64,000 nt of DNA from Pseudalgibacter alginicilyticus (GTDB lineage Bacteria > Bacteroidota > Bacteroidia > Flavobacteriales > Flavobacteriaceae), in contig NZ_CP012898.1 of NCBI RefSeq assembly GCF_001310225.1, positions 2,666,001 through 2,730,000 on the forward strand, written 5' to 3'. The notes under the pieces were generated by a model. The model was not told the origin of the DNA, searched no databases, and saw nothing but the letters and a program-made list of their open reading frames with translations. The position numbers were made by a program, and so were the translations under genes. This document shows positions 43,712 through 53,117 of this stretch, in pieces; the stretch's first letter is position 1, and every line of letters starts with the position of its first letter.

Positions 43712-45832
43712 TTATTTTTGAATAGGTAAAGTGTTAACGCCCATATTAAACAGTGTAAACCCAAAAATATCTGCATATTGGTCTATGATTTTGTTTACAG
43801 GCGTTCCCGCACCATGACCAGCATCAGTTTCAATTCGTATTAATGTTGGGTTGCTGCCTGTTTGTTTGCTTTGTAATTCTGCTGCAAATTTAAAACTATG
43901 TGCAGGCACTACCCGATCATCGTGGTCGCCTGTGGTAATTAAAGTGGCTGGGTATTCTATGCCTTTTTTCACATTATGAACAGGGGAATAGTTTTTTAAA
44001 TATTCAAACATTTCTTTAGAATCTTCAGCAGTTCCATAATCGTATGCCCAGCCTGCTCCAGCGGTAAAGGTGTGGTAACGTAACATATCTAAAACACCAA
44101 CGGCGGGTAATGCTACTTTAGCCAATTCGGGACGCTGAGTCATAACAGCTCCAACTAATAAACCGCCATTGGAACCACCTCTAATAGCCAAATAATCAGA
44201 TGTCGTGTATTTGTTTTCAATCAGAAATTCCGCTGCAGCGATAAAATCGTCAAAAACGTTTTGTTTTTTTAGTTTCGTTCCTGCATCGTGCCATGCGCGA
44301 CCATATTCGCCACCGCCTCGTAAATTCGGAACTGCTAAAATACCGCCTTGTTCCATCCAAACGGCATTTGTAATGCTAAAAGTAGGTGTTAAACTGATAT
44401 TGAACCCACCATAGCCATAAAGGATGGTTGGGTTTTTACTATTTAGTTCCAATCCTTTTTTATGGGTAATCATCATAGGGATTTTGGTGCCATCTTTTGA
44501 GTTATAAAACACTTGATGACTTTCATATTCGTTGGAATTAAACGCAATTTTAGGTTGCCAATACAAGCTCGTTTCCCCTGTTTTTGGCAGGAATTTATAA
44601 ATGCTGGTTGGGGTATTGTAATTGGTAAATGAATAATATAAGGTTGTGTCTTTTGCTTTTCCGCTAAAACCTCCTACTGAGCCTAAGCCAGGTAGTTCAA
44701 TGTCTTCAACTAAATTGCCCTGATAATCAAATTGTTTTACCTTTGAAATGGCATCAACCATATAATTTGCAAAGAAAAATCCACCTCCCGTTGATGGTGA
44801 TAAAACATACTTGGTTTCAGGTATAAAATCCACCCAATTTTCAACCGTAGGATTTGAAGCATCAACAGTAACAATCTTTCTGTTTGGGGCATTTAAATTT
44901 GTAACAATATATAGTTTGGTTTCTACATTTTCAATAATCTGGGTATCGCTATCCGTATGATCCAAAATAGAAATAAAATGACTTTTAGGAACAGATAGGT
45001 CTTTAATTAAAAGTTTGTTTCCAGAAGTAGAATTACGGGGTGAAATGATTAAAAAGCGATTATCTTCGGTTACTTGTGCATAAATATAACGGTGCTTTTC
45101 TTCGGGAGTTCCGCCAAATATTAAAGTGTCTTCTTTTTGAGGTGTACCCAGTTTATGGTAATATACTTTGTGCTGATCCGTTTTGGAAGAAAGCTCGCTG
45201 CCTTTGGGTTTATCGTAACTTGAATAATAAAAGCCTTCATTTTTATACCAAGAAATGGTTCCGAATTTTACATCGTTTATGGTGTCTTCAAGAACCGTTT
45301 TAGTTTCGGTACTCATAACAATAATCTTTCGCCAATCGCTACCACCTTCTGAAATAGAATATGCTAAAATACTGCCGTCTTTTGAAAAGCTTAAAGCACC
45401 TAATGAAACTGTACCATCTTTTGAAAAGTTATTGGGGTCTAGGAAAACTTCAGCATTTTCATGCTCCTTTTTTCTGTAAATAACATCCTGATTTTGTAAG
45501 CCATCGTTTTTAGAAAAATATGTGTAATTGCCTTCGGTAAAAGGTGCGCTAACTTTTTCGTAGTTCCATAAATTTTTTAGACGCTCTTTTAGTGCTTCTC
45601 TGTAAGGAATTTTATTTAAATACGTATTGGTGGTTTCGTTTTGGGCTTTTACCCAATCTTCAGTTTCAGTACTTCTATCATTTTCAAGCCACCGGTAAGG
45701 GTCTTTTACTTCTACATCAAAATAGGTGTCAGTAACGTTAACGGTTTTGGTTTTGGGGTAGTTCACTATAATATCTTTTTTGCATGATACAAAAATCAAT
45801 AGTATAAAAAAACTATTTGTTAATTTTATCAT
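43712..45832 (-). CDS. Prolyl oligopeptidase family (S9) lipoprotein
   Basis: 706-residue S9A peptidase with a lipoprotein signal (IFVSC, Cys17). The beta-propeller (about 70-430) precedes the alpha/beta-hydrolase domain. The nucleophile is Ser554 in RGGSNGGLL, with the acid in GDHDDRVVPAHS and His in DAGHGAG. NLRGGGEYG is another POP hallmark. It cleaves after proline in short peptides, here in the periplasm. A promoter box lies 18 bp before the ATG. It diverges from the M28 peptidase gene, and the ABC gene follows 17 bp downstream. Confidence 0.93.
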   Translation of the reverse strand: MIKLTNSFFILLIFVSCKKDIIVNYPKTKTVNVTDTYFDVEVKDPYRWLENDRSTETEDWVKAQNETTNTYLNKIPYREALKERLKNLWNYEKVSAPFTEGNYTYFSKNDGLQNQDVIYRKKEHENAEVFLDPNNFSKDGTVSLGALSFSKDGSILAYSISEGGSDWRKIIVMSTETKTVLEDTINDVKFGTISWYKNEGFYYSSYDKPKGSELSSKTDQHKVYYHKLGTPQKEDTLIFGGTPEEKHRYIYAQVTEDNRFLIISPRNSTSGNKLLIKDLSVPKSHFISILDHTDSDTQIIENVETKLYIVTNLNAPNRKIVTVDASNPTVENWVDFIPETKYVLSPSTGGGFFFANYMVDAISKVKQFDYQGNLVEDIELPGLGSVGGFSGKAKDTTLYYSFTNYNTPTSIYKFLPKTGETSLYWQPKIAFNSNEYESHQVFYNSKDGTKIPMMITHKKGLELNSKNPTILYGYGGFNISLTPTFSITNAVWMEQGGILAVPNLRGGGEYGRAWHDAGTKLKKQNVFDDFIAAAEFLIENKYTTSDYLAIRGGSNGGLLVGAVMTQRPELAKVALPAVGVLDMLRYHTFTAGAGWAYDYGTAEDSKEMFEYLKNYSPVHNVKKGIEYPATLITTGDHDDRVVPAHSFKFAAELQSKQTGSNPTLIRIETDAGHGAGTPVNKIIDQYADIFGFTLFNMGVNTLPIQK

Positions 45833-45849
45833 GAGGAATAAATTTTAGT

Positions 45850-45857
45850 CAAAAATA
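45850..45857 (-). promoter_or_regulatory. -7 promoter box for the S9 peptidase gene
   Basis: TATTTTTG on the minus strand is an exact TAnnTTTG match with a leader of about 14 nt. The divergent M28 gene shares this 88-bp gap but has no exact box. Confidence 0.45.
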
Positions 45858-45920
45858 ATCAAAACAGACGTAATTTACGTGAGAGTTATTATATATTGAA
45901 ACAATTTAAAATTCAGAACA

Positions 45921-46877
45921 ATGAACAGAATAGTGGTGTTTTCACTTTTAAGTTTGATGTGCTTAAGTCTATTTTCTCAAGCAGAGATAACGGAAAAGGA
46001 ACTAAAGAACCATATTTTATTTTTAACCTCAGAAAAAAACGCGGGACGTTACCCGGGAGGCAAAGAAAATAAAAGGGTTGTTAGGTACTTAAAAAAAGAA
46101 TTTAAAAAACTTAAAATTCAATCTTTTGAAACGGGATATAAGCAACATTTTGAAGCTACTTTACGAGTAGAAAAAAACATTGAAGAAAAACCAATGGTTA
46201 AAACATGTAACGTTGTTGGTTTTATTGAAGGAAACGATGCTTTTTTAAAAAATGAATATATTGTTTTAGGGGCACATTATGATCATTTAGGTTTTGGTGG
46301 ACCGTCTTCAAAATCAGACAAAAAAAATGCCATTCATTATGGTGCTGATGACAACGCCAGTGGAACAGCTGCATTGTTGGAAATTGCAGAGAAAATAGCC
46401 TCAGAAAAACAAGCGTTAAAACGAAGTGTTATTTTTATTGCCTTTGGTGCCGAAGAACAGGGTTTATTAGGAAGTCAGTTTTTTGTTGAAAATCCTTTGG
46501 TGCCATTAGCTCAAATTAAATTAATGATTAATATGGATATGGTTGGGCGGTTGAATGCTAAAAACCATGTTTATATGGGAGGTGCTGGTACATTTCCGAA
46601 TGGTATGGAACTGATGAAAGTACTGGCAGAACCTTTGGGGATTAACCCTATTGTTCACGCGGGTTCTGTTGGTGGGTCAGACCATGTGTCTTTTTATAAA
46701 AAAGGGATTTCTGTTTTAGGAATGCATACAGGTGGACATCCACAATATCATACACCTGAGGACACGATTGATTTATTAAACATTGAAGGAGAAACTCTGG
46801 TTTGCGAATATATTTTTAGAACCATAATGGAAATAGCTTCAACCGACTATAAAATGAAGTTTATAAACCAAGATTAA
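45921..46877 (+). CDS. M28 family zinc peptidase, exported
   Basis: 318-residue aminopeptidase-like protein with a signal peptide (to about residue 20, LFSQ). The two-zinc site is complete: His in GAHYDHLGFGG, the bridging Asp in GADDNASGTA, catalytic Glu and ligand in FGAEEQGLLGS, Asp in NMDMVGR and His in QYHTPEDT. Likely role: removal of N-terminal residues from peptides in the periplasm. It complements the M1 and S9 peptidases in the window. It ends at a bidirectional terminator shared with asd. Confidence 0.92.
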   Translation: MNRIVVFSLLSLMCLSLFSQAEITEKELKNHILFLTSEKNAGRYPGGKENKRVVRYLKKEFKKLKIQSFETGYKQHFEATLRVEKNIEEKPMVKTCNVVGFIEGNDAFLKNEYIVLGAHYDHLGFGGPSSKSDKKNAIHYGADDNASGTAALLEIAEKIASEKQALKRSVIFIAFGAEEQGLLGSQFFVENPLVPLAQIKLMINMDMVGRLNAKNHVYMGGAGTFPNGMELMKVLAEPLGINPIVHAGSVGGSDHVSFYKKGISVLGMHTGGHPQYHTPEDTIDLLNIEGETLVCEYIFRTIMEIASTDYKMKFINQD

Positions 46878-46883
46878 CTTCAT

Positions 46884-46915
46884 AAAAAAGCCTCTGTATG
46901 AAACAGAGGCTTTTT
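46884..46915. terminator. Bidirectional terminator between the M28 peptidase gene and asd
   Basis: GCCTCTGT (46890-46897) pairs with ACAGAGGC (46903-46910) around ATGAA, with A6 before and T5 after. The two flanking genes converge on it. Confidence 0.88.
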
Positions 46916-46937
46916 CAATTTTATTAAAAGAATTAGC

Positions 46938-47927
46938 TTAAACTAAATTATTTGCAATCAAATATTCAGCAATTTGAATGGTATTAGTTGCAGCACCTTT
47001 ACGTAAATTATCAGCCACAATCCACATGTTTAAAGTATTTGCCTGCGTTTCATCTCTACGGATACGGCCTACAAAAACCTCATCTTTATCATGCGCATAA
47101 ATTGGCATTGGATACGTGTTAGTGTCTGTGTTATCTTGCACAATAACTCCAGGCGTTTCACTTAATAGTTTACGAACTTCAGCTAATTCAAAATCATTTT
47201 CAAATTGAACGTTAACAGACTCAGAGTGTCCACCAGCGGTAGGGATTCTTACTGCTGTAGCTGTAACAGAAAATGACTTGTCATTGAATATTTTTTGTGG
47301 CTCTCTAGCCAATTTCATTTCTTCTTTAGTATATCCATTTTCTAAAAACACATCGCAATGAGGTAAGGCATTTCTACCAATTGGATAAGGATAAGCCATT
47401 TCGCCTTTAATACCTGCAATTTCATTTTCTAATTGCTTAACGGCTTTTACACCAGTACCAGAAACAGATTGGTATGTGGAAACGACCACTCGCTTCATTT
47501 TATATTTTTTATGGAGTTGTGATAATGCTAAAACCATTTGTATGGTAGAGCAATTAGGGTTTGCAATAATTTTATCGTCTTTAGTTAATTCGCTGGCATT
47601 GATTTCAGGAACTACTAATTTTTTAGTAGGGTCCATTCTCCAAGCCGAAGAATTGTCAACCACTGTTGTACCAACTTCAGCAAATTTAGGAGCCCATTCT
47701 AAAGAGGTGTCTCCTCCAGCAGAGAAAATAGCTATTTGAGGTTTTGCAGCTACAGCATCCGCTAGACCAATAACGGTATATTCTTTATTTTTATAAGTCA
47801 ATTTTTTCCCTACGGAACGCTCAGAGGCTACTAATAACAATTCAGTTATTGGAAAATTTCGTTCTTCAAGAACTTTTAGCATCACTTCGCCAACCATTCC
47901 AGTGGCACCAACTACAGCTACTTTCAT
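46938..47927 (-). CDS. asd: Aspartate-semialdehyde dehydrogenase
   Basis: 329-residue NADP enzyme making aspartate semialdehyde for lysine/diaminopimelate, threonine and methionine. The N-terminal Rossmann motif is GATGMVGEVML (about 7-17), the catalytic Cys is in NPNCSTIQM (about 128) and the His is in AGGHSESVNV. Lys and Arg in the phosphate site are also present. The promoter is one of the best in the window. Monocistronic, between two terminators. Confidence 0.96.
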   Translation of the reverse strand: MKVAVVGATGMVGEVMLKVLEERNFPITELLLVASERSVGKKLTYKNKEYTVIGLADAVAAKPQIAIFSAGGDTSLEWAPKFAEVGTTVVDNSSAWRMDPTKKLVVPEINASELTKDDKIIANPNCSTIQMVLALSQLHKKYKMKRVVVSTYQSVSGTGVKAVKQLENEIAGIKGEMAYPYPIGRNALPHCDVFLENGYTKEEMKLAREPQKIFNDKSFSVTATAVRIPTAGGHSESVNVQFENDFELAEVRKLLSETPGVIVQDNTDTNTYPMPIYAHDKDEVFVGRIRRDETQANTLNMWIVADNLRKGAATNTIQIAEYLIANNLV

Positions 47928-47953
47928 ATCTTATATAAATTAAAAATTTTGAG

Positions 47954-47986
47954 CAAAATTAGGCATTTATAACAGTTTTAAACAAA
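47954..47986 (-). promoter_or_regulatory. Promoter of asd
   Basis: On the minus strand, TTTG (47983-47986), a 21-bp spacer and TAATTTTG (47954-47961) fit the full Bacteroidota consensus. The leader is about 23 nt. Confidence 0.6.
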
Positions 47987-47987
47987 C

Positions 47988-48023
47988 AAAAAGCCCTCAA
48001 TTTTTTGAAACAGAGGGCTTTTT
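47988..48023 (-). terminator. Terminator after mscL
   Basis: AGCCCTC (47992-47998) pairs with GAGGGCT (48013-48019) around a 14-nt loop, with A-rich and T-rich flanks. It lies 40 bp past the mscL stop and abuts the asd promoter. Confidence 0.75.
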
Positions 48024-48061
48024 AACAACAAATAACACTGTGTTATTTATTTAACAATTTG

Positions 48062-48463
48062 TTATTTTTTTAATAAATCTCTTATTTGAATAAGTAGTTC
48101 TTCTTGAGAAGGACCTTTTGGAGCTTCGGGTGCTGGCTCTTCTTTCTTCTTCAATTTATTAACACCTTTTACAATCATGAACATGACGAAGGCTACAATA
48201 ATAAAATCGATAACATTGGTTAGGAAAGCACCCCATAGTACTGATACTTCACCTTCTACCACACCTTCTGCATTGGCAACACCTTCCTGAATGACATATT
48301 TCAAATCTTTGAAATCTGCTTTGAAAATCAATCCAATTAGCGGTGAAACAATACCTCCTGTAAATGCAGTAACAACTTCTTTAAAAGCAGCACCCATTAC
48401 AAAACCTACTGCAATGTCAATTAGGTTGCCCTTCATTGCAAATTCTTTAAATTCTTTAAGCAT
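48062..48463 (-). CDS. mscL: Large-conductance mechanosensitive channel
   Basis: 133-residue channel that opens under membrane tension to release solutes on hypo-osmotic shock. The N-terminal amphipathic segment and TM1 (LKEFKEFAMKGNLIDIAVGF) contain the conserved NxxDxAVG pore motif, and TM2 (about 75-100) is FLTNVIDFIIVAFVMFMIVKG. A cytoplasmic helix follows a Lys/Glu/Pro linker. Length and layout are normal. Monocistronic. Confidence 0.95.
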   Translation of the reverse strand: MLKEFKEFAMKGNLIDIAVGFVMGAAFKEVVTAFTGGIVSPLIGLIFKADFKDLKYVIQEGVANAEGVVEGEVSVLWGAFLTNVIDFIIVAFVMFMIVKGVNKLKKKEEPAPEAPKGPSQEELLIQIRDLLKK

Positions 48464-48527
48464 AATAACTTGGTTTATTGGTTAAAATAAATTAGACACG
48501 AATATAAGTAAAAAAGTCACATTTTAT

Positions 48528-49637
48528 TTAACACCCAGTAAAAATACGCTTTACACGTTGTGAAATACCAGTTATAATTTCATAAGAAATAGTATTGGCA
48601 GTTTCAGCAAGTGTTTCAGCTGAAGCGTTAGGACCAAAAATAATGACCTCATCTCCTTCATTACAATCAATATCAGTAACGTTTACCATAACCATATCCA
48701 TGCATACATTTCCAATAATATAAGCTCGTTCGCCGTTTATAATAACAAAGCCTTTACCTTTGCCATATTCTCTACCAATACCATCGGCATGACCAATAGG
48801 TAGGGTGGCTGTTTTTATGGTGCTGTTTGATTTATATGCACGATTATAACCAACGGATTCACCTTTGTTAATGGTATGTATTTGTGAAATAACTGTTTTT
48901 AAAGTACCAATTGGTATAAAATGTTTATTTTCTTCTTCTGAATTTCCAAAACCATAAAGTCCAATACCGCTTCGTACCATATCAAAATGAGCTTCCGGAT
49001 AATTTAAAATTCCGGATGTATTACACATGTGAAGCATTGGTCTATATCCAATTTTTTTAATGAAGTTTTTGGTTAAACTTTTAAAGGTTTCAATTTGGTT
49101 TAGGGAGAAGTTTTTTTCATTTAAATCTTCACTAGCTGCCAAATGTGAAAGAATAGATTTAACTGTTATTTTTTTGGTTTCATTAAGTTTATTTATAATA
49201 AAATTAATATCATCTTGCCAAAATCCTAAACGGTTTAAACCCGTGTTAAACTTGATATGGACAGGGTAGTTTTCTTGATATTCTGTAGTTAATGCTTTAA
49301 TAAATTCTGTTAGAATTTTTTTATTGTACAAGCAAGGTTCCAAATTATTTTCAATCAATGTTTTGAAACTTACAGCTTGTGGATGCAATACCAAAATGGG
49401 TTTTGTTATGCCTGCTTTGCGTAAAGTAACACCTTCGTTTACATAGGCTACCGCAAAATAATCGGCATTTAAATTTTGTAAATAATTGGCTATTTGGCAA
49501 GATTCATTGCCGTAGGCATAGGCTTTAACAACCGCCATAAATTTTGTTTTGGGGTTTAGTCTTGATTTAAGGTATTTAAAATTATGTTTAAGAGCTTTTA
49601 AATCAATTTCAAGAAGCGTTTCTTGCGCTTTAGGCAT
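48528..49637 (-). CDS. alr: Alanine racemase
   Basis: 369-residue PLP enzyme that interconverts L- and D-alanine for peptidoglycan. The PLP Lys38 lies in AVVKAYAYG, the barrel has [13 protein letters not shown] and SGIGLYGFG, and the catalytic Tyr is in GYNRAY. The C-terminal domain has CMDMVMVNV and the GDEVIIFG loop. It overlaps the end of tdk by 8 bp, so alr is likely coupled to tdk. No separate promoter is visible. Confidence 0.95.
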   Translation of the reverse strand: MPKAQETLLEIDLKALKHNFKYLKSRLNPKTKFMAVVKAYAYGNESCQIANYLQNLNADYFAVAYVNEGVTLRKAGITKPILVLHPQAVSFKTLIENNLEPCLYNKKILTEFIKALTTEYQENYPVHIKFNTGLNRLGFWQDDINFIINKLNETKKITVKSILSHLAASEDLNEKNFSLNQIETFKSLTKNFIKKIGYRPMLHMCNTSGILNYPEAHFDMVRSGIGLYGFGNSEEENKHFIPIGTLKTVISQIHTINKGESVGYNRAYKSNSTIKTATLPIGHADGIGREYGKGKGFVIINGERAYIIGNVCMDMVMVNVTDIDCNEGDEVIIFGPNASAETLAETANTISYEIITGISQRVKRIFTGC

Positions 49638-50277
49638 CTTTGTTTTTGGATTTAGGGGTTATTTCTTCAGCATCGTTTACCTTCATGTTTCTAACTTTGT
49701 CTCGTGTCATAGCTTTATAAAAAGCGGCTCTGCTTAAAGGTTCGTATTCATCTACCTCTCCTAAAAGCACTAAATTATCACTTTTGGCTTTTCGGTAACT
49801 GTATTGGGCTAAGTTTCCTGTTCGTGTGCAAATAGCATGTACTTTAGTTACATAATCGGCTGTTGCCATTAAGTTGGGCATTGGACCAAAAGGGTTACCT
49901 TTAAAATCCATGTCCAATCCTGCAACAATAACTCTAACACCTTTATTTGCTAAATCGTTACAAACACGCACTATTTCATCATCAAAAAATTGGGCTTCAT
50001 CTATGCCAACAACATCACAGCCATCAGCTAAAATAGGGATGTTTGCTGCGGCAGGAACTGGAGTAGAGCGGATTTCGTTGGAGTCGTGCGATACAACCAT
50101 ATCTTCATTATAACGCACATCAATAGCTGGTTTAAAGATTTCAACTCTCTGTCTGGCAAATTGTGCGCGTTTTAATCTACGGATTAATTCTTCGGTTTTT
50201 CCCGAGAACATGGAACCGCAAATCACTTCAACCCAACCAAATTGTTCTTTATGATTTACTGTATTTTCAAGAAACAT
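49630..50277 (-). CDS. tdk: Thymidine kinase (type II)
   Basis: 215-residue kinase that phosphorylates thymidine in the salvage pathway. The P-loop is GSMFSGKT (21-28), and the DEAQFF motif (93-98) contains the catalytic base Glu94. The lasso region has [10 protein letters not shown] and [10 protein letters not shown]. Two of the four Cys that hold the structural zinc in the classic family are visibly replaced: CTRT (150-153) for CxxC, and SRAA (182-185) for the second pair. So it is a zinc-less variant, perhaps lineage-wide. It is first in a tdk-alr pair and overlaps alr by 8 bp. Confidence 0.93.
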   Translation of the reverse strand: MFLENTVNHKEQFGWVEVICGSMFSGKTEELIRRLKRAQFARQRVEIFKPAIDVRYNEDMVVSHDSNEIRSTPVPAAANIPILADGCDVVGIDEAQFFDDEIVRVCNDLANKGVRVIVAGLDMDFKGNPFGPMPNLMATADYVTKVHAICTRTGNLAQYSYRKAKSDNLVLLGEVDEYEPLSRAAFYKAMTRDKVRNMKVNDAEEITPKSKNKDA

Positions 50278-50377
50278 TTTGTAATTTTAACACTAAAATA
50301 AAGTCATTATTCATTTGCATAAAGGTGATATAAATTTATTAAAAAACAAAAGTCTAATGCGTATTAAATAAAAAATA

Positions 50378-51118
50378 ATGAAGAAGAAAATTGAATCGGA
50401 ATTGGTTAGCATTGCCCATCGGATTTTAAAACTAAAAGGAAAAGAAGATGTTAATAGAATGCATGCTGAAGTTTCTGAACTTTACGAAAAATTGTCGGTT
50501 TTAAAATTTGCTAATGAAAACTTTGAAGGCGAATTGCCTACAATTGGTAATGATTCTTCATTTTTTGGAATGTTAGATGAGGCTTTTAACAACAAAGTAA
50601 CAGATACTGTTGAGGTTGAGGATAAAACGTATGTGGATCTCGATGACTCTGAAAATGAACCTATTATGGAGCCTGCAATTGAGAAAATAAAAGACATTGT
50701 TGCTCAAATGCCTGAGGAAACTCATGAGGTTGATGCTATGTTGGAAGCAGCTTTACCTAAACAAAAGTTCTCTAAAAATGATTTGGAGCATTTAACATCT
50801 GGATATGAAAAGTTACCCGTATTCGAACCTGTTTCTAAGTCGAAAAATATAAATTCATCCGATAAAAAATCATTAAACGAAAAACTAAATTCAGGAGGTA
50901 TTAAGGTAGGCTTGAATGATAAAATAGCCTTTATTAAACATTTATTTGATGGTAAAAATGAAGATTATGATCGTGTATTATCTCAAATAAATACTACAGC
51001 TAACTTTAATGATGCCAGAGAGTTTATTCAAAATATTGTAAAACCAGACTATAATAATTGGGCAGGAAAAGAGGAGTTTGAGGAACGATTAATGCAAATA
51101 ATAGAAAGTAAGTTTTAG
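50378..51118 (+). CDS. Hypothetical protein, coupled to rsmI
   Basis: 246-residue protein I do not recognise as a named family. It is strongly charged, with no signal peptide or membrane helix. Residues 1-45 look helical (KKIESELVSIAHRILKLKGK). The middle (about 65-110) is acidic (DTVEVEDKTYVDLDDSENEP). The C-terminal 80 residues (GLNDKIAFIKHLFDGKNEDYDRVL to EFEERLMQIIE) form a compact helical region. It stops 3 bp before rsmI, so the pair is probably translationally coupled. A structural or nucleoid role is only speculation. Confidence 0.72.
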   Translation: MKKKIESELVSIAHRILKLKGKEDVNRMHAEVSELYEKLSVLKFANENFEGELPTIGNDSSFFGMLDEAFNNKVTDTVEVEDKTYVDLDDSENEPIMEPAIEKIKDIVAQMPEETHEVDAMLEAALPKQKFSKNDLEHLTSGYEKLPVFEPVSKSKNINSSDKKSLNEKLNSGGIKVGLNDKIAFIKHLFDGKNEDYDRVLSQINTTANFNDAREFIQNIVKPDYNNWAGKEEFEERLMQIIESKF

Positions 51119-51121
51119 TTA

Positions 51122-51793
51122 ATGAGTAAACTTTACATAGTACCAACGCCCATTGGAAATTTAAAAGATATTACATTTAGAGCTCTTGAAGTTTTAAAAG
51201 AAGTAGATTTAATTCTTGCTGAAGATACCCGAACTTCAGGAAAATTATTAAAGCATTTTAACATTTTAACTCACATGCAATCACACCATATGCATAATGA
51301 GCATAAAACTGTTGAAAACCTAATTCAGAAACTTAAAAGTGGTGCAAAGGTTGCACTTATAAGTGATGCCGGAACACCAGCTATTTCTGATCCTGGGTTT
51401 TTATTAACGCGTGCTTGTATTGAAAACGGAATTGAAGTAGATTGTTTACCTGGAGCAACAGCCTTTGTACCAGCCTTGGTAAATTCTGGTTTGCCTAACG
51501 ATAAATTTGTGTTTGAAGGTTTTTTACCAGTAAAAAAAGGTAGACAAACCCGTTTACTACTTTTAGCAGAAGAAAGCAGAACGATTATTTTTTATGAAAG
51601 TCCACATAAATTGCTGAAAACTTTAGGGCATTTTTGCGAATATTTTGGAAACGATAGGCAAGTATCTGTTTCAAGAGAATTAACAAAACTTTATGAAGAA
51701 ACCATTCGTGGAACTGCTAAAAGCGTTTTGGAGCATTATACAAATAAACCGCCCAAGGGAGAAATTGTGATTGTGGTTGCAGGAAAAAAATAA
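51122..51793 (+). CDS. rsmI: 16S rRNA (cytidine1402-2'-O)-methyltransferase
   Basis: 223-residue SAM enzyme that 2'-O-methylates C1402 in the 16S rRNA P-site region. The tetrapyrrole-methylase fold shows LYIVPTPIGNLKDITFRALEVL at the N-terminus. AEDTRTSGKLLKHF, ALISDAGTPAISDPGF (about 79-94), LPGATAFVPALVNSG and YESPHKLLKTL follow. All are RsmI hallmarks. It has the shorter form without an extra C-terminal domain. Confidence 0.96.
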   Translation: MSKLYIVPTPIGNLKDITFRALEVLKEVDLILAEDTRTSGKLLKHFNILTHMQSHHMHNEHKTVENLIQKLKSGAKVALISDAGTPAISDPGFLLTRACIENGIEVDCLPGATAFVPALVNSGLPNDKFVFEGFLPVKKGRQTRLLLLAEESRTIIFYESPHKLLKTLGHFCEYFGNDRQVSVSRELTKLYEETIRGTAKSVLEHYTNKPPKGEIVIVVAGKK

Positions 51794-51876
51794 AAATAAA
51801 CTGAACTCTGTTGAAGTTTTATGTTATAAAAACTTTAGTATTTCAATTGTGTTCACACGGTATTAAATAGAATAAT

Positions 51877-52221
51877 ATGACAATAGAAAGATTTAAAAAT
51901 AAATTAAAAAATACTCCAATGGATATTGAGTTTTCAGAAACCATGGCTGCTATTGAAGCGCTTTATGAATTTACTCCAACGGCTTTTAAAAATGGTATTT
52001 TAGAAAATGGTGTAGGCGAAAATTCAGGTTCATGTAAATTATTTGCTTTTGCAAAAATTCAAGGATTTTCAAAAGAAGAAACTTTAGCTTGTTTTGGTAA
52101 ATTTTATTTTGATGAGGTTTTGAATGATCCTAAAGGTGGTGGACATCAAAATATTAGAAATTTTATGAATACTGGTTTTGATGGTTTGATTTTTGAAGGA
52201 GCGCCTTTAAAAGAAAAGTAG
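51877..52221 (+). CDS. HopJ type III effector-family protein
   Basis: 114-residue protein matching the HopJ family. Motifs include MDIEFSETMAAIEALYEFTPTAF (about 16-38), GENSGSCKLFAFA (about 47-59), FGKFYFDEVL and GGHQNIRNFM. The family name comes from a plant-pathogen effector, but homologues are common in free-living bacteria that lack type III secretion, and none is seen here. It is cytoplasmic and of unknown biochemical role. It is 83 bp past rsmI. Confidence 0.85.
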   Translation: MTIERFKNKLKNTPMDIEFSETMAAIEALYEFTPTAFKNGILENGVGENSGSCKLFAFAKIQGFSKEETLACFGKFYFDEVLNDPKGGGHQNIRNFMNTGFDGLIFEGAPLKEK

Positions 52222-52320
52222 AAAGTTGAATTTTTGTATGTCTAAAATTGTTTTTTAGATGTACGTTATATTTTTATTTTAAAGCTGAGTTAAATTTAGC
52301 TTCATGTAAGTTTTAATTAA

Positions 52321-52899
52321 ATGCAAGATTTGCTTTATAACATAAAACAATGCACCATTTGCAATGATTATTTGCCCTTAGGTCCACGACCTGTCGTATC
52401 TGCTCATCCAAATTCTAAAATTGTTATTATAGGTCAAGCGCCAGGGACTAAAGTTTATGCATCGGGTATTCCATGGGATGATGCTAGTGGAAAGCAACTT
52501 AGAAATTGGTTGAATGTTTCTCCAGAAACATTTTATAATTCAGAAAAATTTGCCATAATTCCTATGGGCTTTTGTTACCCGGGAAAAGGTAAATCAGGCG
52601 ATTTACCACCACGTCAAGAATGTGCTCCACAATGGCACAAATCTTTATTTGAAAACATGAGCAATGTAGAATTGGTTCTTTTAATTGGTATGTATGCTCA
52701 AAAGTATTATTTAGGAAAAGAGTCAAAGAAAACATTAACAGATACGGTTGCTAACTTTCAAGAATATTTGCCTAAATATTTACCATTACCACATCCATCT
52801 CCAAGAAATAGATTTTGGTTGATTAAAAACCCGTGGTTTGAGGTGGAAGTATTGCCTAAATTAAGAGAGAGAACAAAACGTATTATTTCAATAACTTAA
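52321..52899 (+). CDS. Uracil-DNA glycosylase-family protein
   Basis: 192-residue protein of the UDG superfamily. Motif 1 is IIGQAPGTKVY (about 36-46), followed by GIPWDDASGKQLRNWL, and the second motif is LPHPSPRNRFW (about 158-168). The N-terminal CTIC could bind metal but lacks the full 4-Cys set of Fe-S UDGs. Likely role: base excision of uracil or a damaged base; activity is not proven by motifs alone. It stands alone between 99-bp and 218-bp gaps. Confidence 0.82.
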   Translation: MQDLLYNIKQCTICNDYLPLGPRPVVSAHPNSKIVIIGQAPGTKVYASGIPWDDASGKQLRNWLNVSPETFYNSEKFAIIPMGFCYPGKGKSGDLPPRQECAPQWHKSLFENMSNVELVLLIGMYAQKYYLGKESKKTLTDTVANFQEYLPKYLPLPHPSPRNRFWLIKNPWFEVEVLPKLRERTKRIISIT

Positions 52900-53076
52900 C
52901 ATTTAATACAAAAGTAAATCAGTATTATTGATAGGTTAAAGTTTGAAATTTTATACTGATTTTGATTAGGAATGGAATTTAGTTTGATAGAATTTCTTCT
53001 GTTTTTTTAGGTTTAAAATTCAAATTAACCATAAATCAACTAAGTTTAAAAATCCAAATAATCATAAATTAATACG

Positions 53077-53084
53077 TATTTTTG
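53077..53084 (+). promoter_or_regulatory. -7 promoter box for the OsmC-family gene
   Basis: TATTTTTG is an exact TAnnTTTG match with a leader of about 30 nt. The rest of the 218-bp gap (52900-53117) shows no gene. Confidence 0.45.
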
Positions 53085-53117
53085 AAGTCATAAGAAAAGA
53101 ATTTAATACATAAAAAA

